Source: an uncultured Lachnospiraceae bacterium (GTDB lineage Bacteria > Bacillota > Clostridia > Lachnospirales > Lachnospiraceae). From it: 11,083 bases of DNA. The stretch is from assembly GCA_910588895.1 (NCBI GenBank), contig CAJUSS010000120.1, positions 1-11,083 of the forward strand, read 5' to 3'. Within the stretch, counting starts at the first letter, position 1, and every line of letters begins with the position of its first letter. The notes under the pieces were generated by a model that made no database searches, had not been told where the DNA came from, and saw only the letters and a program-made list of their open reading frames with translations. Below are positions 6,078 through 11,083 of this stretch, piece after piece. The position numbers were made by a program, and so were the translations under genes.

Positions 6078-6962
6078 CTACTGGTCCTGCCGTTCGTTCC
6101 AGGCATCCATCCCTAATTTCAGCGCCCCTAAGATCCCCTGATCGTCGTTTAAGGACGGCGGCACGATATAGTCATCCAAAGCCCCCAGCTCTTTCGTCTG
6201 CAGATAGCCGCCCAGCATCTGGGTGACCTTTTCCCGGATCAGCAAAAAGAGCTGCTCCTGGTGCATGACGCCGCCGCCTAAGATGATCTTCTTGGGAGAA
6301 AGGGTCAGGATATAGTTGGTCACCGCATAGGCCAGGTAATGGGCCTCCAGCTCCCATACCTCCGGCTTATCTGCCAGGGCCTGTCCCTTTGCCCCCCAGC
6401 GCTCCTCGATCGCCGGCCCGGCTGCCAGCCCCTCCAGGCAGTGGCCATGATAGGGGCACTTTCCCTTATAGGGATCGTCTGCCCTGGCCGGGATCAGCAT
6501 ATGACCGGCCTCCGGGTGCTGCATCCCATGGAGCAGCTTCCCGCCCGCGATCACGCCTACACCCACGCCGGTGCCTACCGTCACATAGATCGCCGTGTCC
6601 AGGCCTTTGGCACAGCCCCATGTACACTCCCCCAGCATAGAGCCGTTCACATCCGTATCAAAGCCCACCGGCACCTTTAAATGCTCCCGGAAATAGCCGC
6701 AGATATCATACCCGCGCCAGGCCAGCTTCGGGGTCATCAGGATATGGCCATAGGTCGCCGAGGCCTTATCCAGATCGATCGGGCCAAAGCACCCGATCCC
6801 AAGCGCGACGATCTCCTTATCCTGGAAATACTGACAGAGCGCAGGCATGGTCACCTCCGGGCTTTCCGTCGGGATAGATACCCGGTCCAAGATCTTCCCC
6901 TCCTCTGTCCCGATGGCACATACCATCTTCGTGCCGCCTGCTTCTAATGCACCAACTCTCAT
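6078..6962 (-). CDS. ROK-family fructokinase (ScrK/GmuE type)
   Basis: A 294-residue cytoplasmic sugar kinase, ATP:fructose 6-phosphotransferase by family. The N-terminal ATP loop is ALEAGGTKMVCAIG (5-18). GCFGPIDL (58-65), FDTDVNGSMLGE with the presumed catalytic Asp104 (101-112) and YVTVGTGVGVGVI (126-138) follow. The ROK zinc motif is His154 in EAGHM plus Cys169, His172 and Cys175 in CPYHGHCLEGLAAGPAI, which together mark the fructokinase subgroup rather than glucokinase or NagC regulators. There is no N-terminal helix-turn-helix. An ATG at 6998 is also in frame, but the start at 6962 (MRVGALEAGG) matches the family and has AAGGAGG 6 nt upstream. P2 lies 55 bp further upstream, and manA follows. 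The pair is equivalent to gmuE-gmuF of Bacillus subtilis. Confidence 0.93.
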   Translation of the reverse strand: MRVGALEAGGTKMVCAIGTEEGKILDRVSIPTESPEVTMPALCQYFQDKEIVALGIGCFGPIDLDKASATYGHILMTPKLAWRGYDICGYFREHLKVPVGFDTDVNGSMLGECTWGCAKGLDTAIYVTVGTGVGVGVIAGGKLLHGMQHPEAGHMLIPARADDPYKGKCPYHGHCLEGLAAGPAIEERWGAKGQALADKPEVWELEAHYLAYAVTNYILTLSPKKIILGGGVMHQEQLFLLIREKVTQMLGGYLQTKELGALDDYIVPPSLNDDQGILGALKLGMDAWNERQDQ

Positions 6963-7016
6963 GTTCTTCCTCCTTCTTTTGCCGTGCTCAAAGAGCACCT
7001 TCTATGACCCGCCCTA

Positions 7017-7077
7017 AATTTGTTATGACATATTTTTATTATATTATATTTTTTATCACTGTCAATAGCTTTCCTAC
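7017..7077 (-). promoter_or_regulatory. Promoter-operator P2 of the ROK-manA operon
   Basis: On the minus strand TTGACA (7065-7060), a 16-nt spacer and TATAAT (7043-7038) form a consensus promoter with a predicted start near 7031. The imperfect palindrome TGTTATGACA (7021-7030) sits at the start site. From 7077 to 7017 the sequence matches P1 (2122-2062) without gaps in 51 of 61 positions by eye, including the 20-mer from ATAATATAAT to AATATGT. P2 lacks the second operator half seen in P1 and has a short leader of about 70 nt. Confidence 0.85.
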
Positions 7078-7145
7078 GGTTTTTTCAAGAGCATATCCCG
7101 GCGGGCTTTTGCTCTTTCCTAGGAAAGTACATCCTATGGAGCAAA

Positions 7146-7201
7146 CAGGGAGCTGCCGCACAAAACAGCAGTTTTCTGCTCTTTCGTCCAACAGCTCCCT
7201 G
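7146..7201 (-). terminator. Long hairpin after the ABC transporter operon, probable transcription end
   Basis: Perfect 10-bp arms, CAGGGAGCTG (7146-7155) and CAGCTCCCTG (7192-7201), enclose an inner hairpin AGCAG-TTTT-CTGCT (7167-7180). It lies 34 nt after the binding protein stop codon. The outer stem is followed only by UUUG in the transcript, while the inner stem is followed by GUUUUG, so termination is plausible but not canonical. It also shields P2 from read-through. It may instead be a 3'-end stabiliser. Confidence 0.55.
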
Positions 7202-7234
7202 CGGGTCTCTGTCAGGAGGCCCTTAGTCTCTATC

Positions 7235-9085
7235 TCATTTGGTCAGCACAGACACGCCTGTATCCTGTACAGCACCGCCTAAGTTCTCCCCTTCCAGGGC
7301 CTTGACTGCCGCCTTCACGCCTTCTTCACCCATCACATCCGGGTTCTGAGCCATGGTGCAGAGCAGATAGCCGTCATCGATCAGGTTCATGATCGCGTCG
7401 GACTTGTCAAAGCCCACACCGATGATGCCGGAGTCGCCGGATGCTTTGATCGCGTTGCCGGTACCGGTGGTAGATCCTTCGTTACAGCCGAAGATGCCCA
7501 CCACGCCCTGGGTGATGTAGTTCTCCGCGATGGTCTGGGACTTAGCCGCGTCGCCCTCGCCGTACTGGGTCTCCATCAGCTCATAATCCTTTCCATCAAA
7601 TGCGGCGCGGAAGCCGTTCTCTCTCTTGACCGTGGAATCGGTGGCCGCGTTCACGTTCACGATGCCGATCTTGCCGGAGGTGATGCCCGCTGCCTCTAAG
7701 GCCTTGATCATCTCTTCACCGGCGGTCTTGCCTGCCGCTTCATTGTCCGTGGAGAAGGTGGCCTCGGCGTCCACATTGGCCGGGGAATCTACATAGACGA
7801 TCTTCACGCCGGAGGAAGCGGCTTCCTTTAATGCGGAGGAGATCGCGTCGGGGCCGTTGGCCGCCACGATGATCGCCTGGTAATTGCCGGCTACCGCGTT
7901 GTTGACACACTCGATCTGCTGCGCGTCATCCTTGGTGTTGGGGGACATGAAGGTGACGGTGACCCCAAGCTCAGCGGCTGCCTTCTGTGCGCCTTCATTT
8001 AAGGTGACCCAGTGCTGGTCGATGGAGTCCATGGTGATCAGCGCGATCTTCCATTCCTTGCTGACGGTGACTGCCCCGCCGGGAGCAGACGCCGCTGCCC
8101 CACCGTCTGCCTTGATCACGGAAACGCCGGTATCGGTCACCTTTCCGCCTAAGCTCTCGCCTTCGATCGCCTTGACCGCTGCCCTTACGCCCTCTTCGCC
8201 CATCACATCCGGGTTCTGAGCCATGGTGCAGAGCAGATAGCCGTCATCGATCAGGTTCATGATCGCGTCGGACTTGTCAAAGCCCACACCGATGATGCCG
8301 GAGTCGCCGGATGCTTTGATCGCGTTGCCGGTACCGGTGGTAGATCCTTCGTTACAGCCGAAGATGCCCACCACGCCCTGGGTGATGTAGTTCTCCGCGA
8401 TGGTCTGGGACTTAGCCGCGTCGCCCTCGCCGTACTGGGTCTCCATCAGCTCATAATCCTTTCCATCAAATGCGGCGCGGAAGCCGTTCTCTCTCTTGAC
8501 CGTGGAATCGGTGGCCGCGTTCACGTTCACGATGCCGATCTTGCCGGAGGTGATGCCCGCTGCCTCTAAGGCCTTGATCATCTCTTCACCGGCGGTCTTG
8601 CCTGCCGCTTCATTGTCCGTGGAGAAGGTGGCCTCGGCGTCCACATTGGCCGGGGAATCTACATAGACGATCTTCACGCCGGAGGAAGCGGCTTCCTTTA
8701 ATGCGGAGGAGATCGCGTCGGGGCCGTTGGCCGCCACGATGATCGCCTGGTAATTGCCGGCTACCGCGTTGTTGACACACTCGATCTGCTGCGCGTCATC
8801 CTTGGTGTTGGGGGACATGAAGGTGACGGTGACCCCAAGCTCAGCGGCTGCCTTCTGTGCGCCTTCATTTAAGGTGACCCAGTGCTGGTCGATGGAGTCC
8901 ATGGTGATCAGCGCGATCTTCACGTCTCCAGATGTGCCGGAAGGCGCGGCCGCAGCCGTGGTCTCTGTCGTCCCGCCGTCTGCGGGTGCCGCCGCGGTCT
9001 CTGTCGGTTTGGAACCGCCACAGCCGGTGATGGTCGCTGCCAAGAGTGCTGCGCAGCTTAGGAATGCCAGTAATTTTTTCTTCAT
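7235..9085 (-). CDS. Sugar ABC transporter substrate-binding lipoprotein with two tandem binding domains
   Basis: 616 residues, about twice the usual 310-350 of the ribose/galactose-binding (Peripla_BP_4, RbsB-like) family. Residues 1-22 are a lipoprotein signal peptide (MKKK, hydrophobic core, ITGC with Cys22 as the lipidated residue), followed by a Thr/Ala-rich linker to about 54. Binding domain 1 starts KIALITMDSIDQHW at 56, domain 2 with the same residues at 346. Residues 56-295 and 346-585 are identical in protein and DNA (723 bp). Both contain VAANGPDAISSALKEA, VYVDSPANVD, FGCNEGSTTGTGNA and GFDKSDAIMNLIDDG. The tails differ (AIEGESLGGKVTDTG versus ALEGENLGGAVQDTG), and an Ala/Gly linker joins the domains. 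The start at 9085 has AAAGGAGG nearby. It is the last gene after ATPase and permease. The ligand is likely a hexose or pentose; fructose is suggested by the kinase next door. Confidence 0.93.
   Translation of the reverse strand: MKKKLLAFLSCAALLAATITGCGGSKPTETAAAPADGGTTETTAAAAPSGTSGDVKIALITMDSIDQHWVTLNEGAQKAAAELGVTVTFMSPNTKDDAQQIECVNNAVAGNYQAIIVAANGPDAISSALKEAASSGVKIVYVDSPANVDAEATFSTDNEAAGKTAGEEMIKALEAAGITSGKIGIVNVNAATDSTVKRENGFRAAFDGKDYELMETQYGEGDAAKSQTIAENYITQGVVGIFGCNEGSTTGTGNAIKASGDSGIIGVGFDKSDAIMNLIDDGYLLCTMAQNPDVMGEEGVRAAVKAIEGESLGGKVTDTGVSVIKADGGAAASAPGGAVTVSKEWKIALITMDSIDQHWVTLNEGAQKAAAELGVTVTFMSPNTKDDAQQIECVNNAVAGNYQAIIVAANGPDAISSALKEAASSGVKIVYVDSPANVDAEATFSTDNEAAGKTAGEEMIKALEAAGITSGKIGIVNVNAATDSTVKRENGFRAAFDGKDYELMETQYGEGDAAKSQTIAENYITQGVVGIFGCNEGSTTGTGNAIKASGDSGIIGVGFDKSDAIMNLIDDGYLLCTMAQNPDVMGEEGVKAAVKALEGENLGGAVQDTGVSVLTK
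7329..8051. repeat. 723-bp perfect direct repeat, unit encoding binding domain 2
   Basis: Identical base for base to 8199-8921 on line-by-line reading, at an offset of 870 bp (290 codons, so in frame). Outside the unit similarity drops sharply: the roughly 85 bp at 7242-7328 resemble 8112-8198 only in part. Confidence 0.93.
8199..8921. repeat. 723-bp perfect direct repeat, unit encoding binding domain 1
   Basis: Partner of 7329-8051. On the signal-peptide side the identity stops abruptly at the start of the mature domain (8921/8922); the linkers then diverge. Confidence 0.93.
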
Positions 9086-9108
9086 AAGATATCCTCCTTT
9101 TTTTAAAT

Positions 9109-9136
9109 GCGCTCCCCGGCCCTATACCGGGGGCGC
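9109..9136 (-). other. GC-rich hairpin between permease and binding protein genes
   Basis: GCGC-T-CCCCGG (9109-9119) pairs with CCGGGGGCGC (9127-9136) around a 7-nt loop, with one bulged base. In the transcript it is followed by AUUUAAAAAAA and the binding protein ribosome binding site. A second inverted repeat, ATGGTC-tacg-GACCAT, lies at 9164-9179. Such structures between permease and binding protein genes can protect the processed downstream message and raise binding protein output. A partial terminator is the alternative. Confidence 0.55.
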
Positions 9137-9206
9137 ATATATCCACAGGTACGATCGAACGCGATGGTCTACGGACCATATCACATAAAACGCCTTCTAT
9201 CTTTTA

Positions 9207-10223
9207 TCAGGCATCCGCCCTCTTCTTAAAGCTCCCGGACCGGACCACCACATCCAGAAGGACGGAGAAGACCACGATCACGCCGATCACCAGGCGCTGG
9301 ATGCCCACCTGCGCGCCGATCATGTTCAGGCCGTTCTCCAGGGTCTGCCACACGGCGGCTCCGGCAAAGGTGCCCAGCAAGAGCCCGGTACCGCCAAGGG
9401 GGGAGATCCCGCCGATGACGCCGGCGGCCACGCCGTACATCTCATACATGTTCCCGGCCTCCATATTGCCCATTCCGGCCTGCGCACAGAGGATCAGCCC
9501 TACCACGCAGGCGCACACCGCACTGATCAGATAAGCCTTGATCGTGGTATTGACCACGTTCACGCCGGAAAGCTTTGCCGCCTCTACGTTGGAACCGATG
9601 GCATAGATGTGCCTCCCAGTCCGTGTCTTGGACAGCAGGAAGAAAAAGAACAGGAACAGGATCAATGCAATCCAGAAGGTGTTAAATACCCCTAAGGTCT
9701 TTCCGTAATAGAAAAAGTTCTGGAACCGGTCTCCGGCTTCCTTGCCGATCCCCGTGGCGATGGCATCCGTGTTGCGGTTATTGTTGACCATGTAGGCCAC
9801 GCCCCGGGATACGAACATGGTCCCTAATGTGGCGATGAACGGGGGCAGCTTGAACCGGCCCACTAAGATGCCGTTGATCACGCCGCAGACCAGGCAGCAG
9901 GCCAGCGCTACGGCGATGGCGACCACAGGGCTGATCCCCATGGTCATCAGGGTCGCAGAGATCATGGCGCTCATGCCTACCATGGAACCGATGGAAAGAT
10001 CGATATTGCCGGTGATGAGCAGATAGCTCTGTCCGATACCGATCAAAAGATATTTGGACATGGAACGGAGCAGGTTCATCACGTTCTGCCCGGAAAATAC
10101 ATTTCTGTCGATGATGCCGAAGGCTATATAGATGACGATCAGCCCGGCAAAAGCTGTGACCACAGCGCCCATGCCGCGGGTGCCTAAGATCCGTTTGACG
10201 GCGCTCTGCTTTTTTTCATTCAT
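9207..10223 (-). CDS. Sugar ABC transporter permease, RbsC family
   Basis: A 338-residue integral membrane protein of the BPD_transp_2 family that forms the channel for a pentose or hexose taken from the binding protein. A short cytoplasmic N-terminus precedes a first membrane segment at about 18-37. The family signature TGNIDLSIGSMVG is at 71-83, GRFKLPPFIATLGTMFVSRG at 122-141, and the cytoplasmic coupling loop TGRHIYAIGSNVEAAKLSGVN at about 202-222. GVIGGISPLGGTG follows in the C-terminal half, with a last membrane segment and a basic tail. Length and motifs are normal. GGGAGG lies 8 nt before the ATG at 10223, and the ATPase stop codon is 15 nt upstream. The binding protein follows 121 bp later after a hairpin. 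The transported sugar is not evident from the permease alone. Confidence 0.94.
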   Translation of the reverse strand: MNEKKQSAVKRILGTRGMGAVVTAFAGLIVIYIAFGIIDRNVFSGQNVMNLLRSMSKYLLIGIGQSYLLITGNIDLSIGSMVGMSAMISATLMTMGISPVVAIAVALACCLVCGVINGILVGRFKLPPFIATLGTMFVSRGVAYMVNNNRNTDAIATGIGKEAGDRFQNFFYYGKTLGVFNTFWIALILFLFFFFLLSKTRTGRHIYAIGSNVEAAKLSGVNVVNTTIKAYLISAVCACVVGLILCAQAGMGNMEAGNMYEMYGVAAGVIGGISPLGGTGLLLGTFAGAAVWQTLENGLNMIGAQVGIQRLVIGVIVVFSVLLDVVVRSGSFKKRADA

Positions 10224-10238
10224 AGTCTTTTCCTCCCT

Positions 10239-11083
10239 TTAGCTGGCCTGCTTCTTCTCAAACTCGGTGGCGTACTTTAACACCTCGTTCTGGGTGGTCT
10301 CCCGTGCCATCACTTCCCCGGTGATCCGCCCGTCGCACATGACGATGACCCGGTCCGCGATCCCTAAGACCTCCGGCAGCTCGGAGGAGACGAACATGAC
10401 CGCGATCCCTTCCTGCTTCAGCTTGTTCATCAGGTTATAGATCTCCACCTTGGCACCCACGTCGATCCCCCTGGTGGGCTCATCGAAGATCACCACCCGG
10501 GAATCCCTGGCCAGCCATTTGCCTACCACCACCTTCTGCTGGTTCCCGCCGGAAAGATTCGCGGCATTGATCTCCACCGACGGAGTCTTGATCAGAAGAT
10601 CCTGGACCGCTTTTTCACAGAGCCTGTTCTCCTTGTCCGCGCGGATGACCCCTAAACGGTCACAGAGCAGATCTAGGTTCGGGAGAGCCAGGTTATGGCG
10701 GATGCTCAGCTTCGTGCAGAGCCCGTCCTTCTTCCGATCCTCCGGCGCCAGCACGATACCGGCCTTGATCGCGTCCATGGGACAATGGATCTTCACCTCT
10801 TTTCCGTCCAAGAAGATCTGCCCACTGGTCTTTTGATCCACACCGAAGATCGCCCGGGTGGTCTCCGTGCGGCCCGCGCCCATCAGTCCGGCAAAGCCCA
10901 CGATCTCCCCCTCATAGAGGGAAAAATTGATATCCCGGACCAGTTTTCCCGCATTTAGTCCGCGGACCTCAAAGATCTTTTTGCCCTTTTCACAGGAGAC
11001 CCTGGGGAACTGCTCCTTGATCTCCCGGCCTACCATGTTGGCGATGATCTGCTCCATGGTCATGTCCGCAAACTCTCCGGAGG
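10239..11083 (-). CDS. Sugar ABC transporter ATP-binding protein, RbsA family (3' part)
   Basis: About 281 C-terminal codons of a protein that is normally about 500 residues with two ABC domains; the N-terminal domain lies beyond the high-coordinate edge. The frame is open to the edge upstream of the first visible ATG, so that ATG (11063) is internal. Visible parts are the inter-domain MTMEQIIANMVGRE, the second-domain degenerate Walker A GLMGAGRTE (Arg-Thr in place of Lys-Ser/Thr, normal for this domain), the Q-loop area APEDRKKDGL, signature LSGGNQQKVVVGKWL, Walker B VVIFDEPTRGIDVG and the switch region FVSSELPEVLGIADRVIVM. It powers import through the RbsC-like permease encoded 15 nt downstream. 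Gene order is ATPase, permease, binding protein. The operon promoter is outside the window. Confidence 0.93.
   Translation of the reverse strand, partial: SGEFADMTMEQIIANMVGREIKEQFPRVSCEKGKKIFEVRGLNAGKLVRDINFSLYEGEIVGFAGLMGAGRTETTRAIFGVDQKTSGQIFLDGKEVKIHCPMDAIKAGIVLAPEDRKKDGLCTKLSIRHNLALPNLDLLCDRLGVIRADKENRLCEKAVQDLLIKTPSVEINAANLSGGNQQKVVVGKWLARDSRVVIFDEPTRGIDVGAKVEIYNLMNKLKQEGIAVMFVSSELPEVLGIADRVIVMCDGRITGEVMARETTQNEVLKYATEFEKKQAS

Noticed and set aside
7329..8921. Mobile element with long direct repeats
   Set aside because: The repeats are coding sequence of one protein, in frame, with no transposase, terminal inverted repeats or target duplication.
7884..9188. Duplicate plus-strand open frames opposite the binding protein repeats
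   Set aside because: They are duplicated only because the binding domains are duplicated; antisense shadows.

Overview
All genes in this window read on the minus strand, so transcription runs from high to low coordinates. Coding DNA is GC-rich with very AT-rich promoters. Ribosome binding sites are strong AGGAGG types, the lipoprotein has a low-complexity Ala/Thr/Gly linker, and PTS, ROK and ABC sugar genes lie side by side. Together these suggest a Firmicute of the Lachnospiraceae (Clostridium cluster XIVa) type, probably from the gut. The placement is inferred from style, not from a marker gene.

Layout in transcription order. (1) 11083-7235 is a ribose/fructose-type ABC sugar importer: the 3' part of the ATPase, the permease, and an unusual lipoprotein holding two near-identical sugar-binding domains. 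(2) 7077-4925 is a monocistron-like unit of promoter P2, a ROK fructokinase, a class I mannose-6-phosphate isomerase (manA copy 1) and a clear terminator. (3) 4841-2239 holds a fructose-family PTS EIIA gene, then a truncated EIIC joined to an N-terminally truncated PRD/EIIB/EIIA transcriptional activator, then a terminator. The EIIC/activator join looks like a deletion scar. (4) 2122-1 holds promoter P1, a leader of about 420 nt carrying a degenerate 13-nt tandem repeat, a lactose/cellobiose-family EIIC, its EIIB, and the first 30 codons of a second manA.

Function. The units converge on fructose 6-phosphate: importers supply free or phosphorylated hexoses or disaccharides, the ROK kinase phosphorylates fructose, and ManA interconverts mannose 6-phosphate and fructose 6-phosphate. 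The combination of lactose/cellobiose-type EIIC and EIIB, ROK fructokinase and ManA resembles the Bacillus subtilis gmu (glucomannan utilisation) gene set, so beta-mannoside or mannose/fructose use is the best guess. P1 and P2 are near-identical over 61 bp (51 matches by eye), including a palindrome at the expected transcription start, so the PTS/manA2 and ROK/manA1 units are probably one regulon.

I see no defence system, prophage, CRISPR array, IS element, tRNA or rRNA. The most unusual signals are the fused double binding protein with a 723-bp perfect internal repeat, the PTS EIIC that lacks the hallmark GIHG segment, the EIIC/activator deletion junction, the duplicated promoter-operator, and the 13-nt repeat leader. 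Three separate rearrangements in 11 kb also make assembly or strain-level verification worthwhile.
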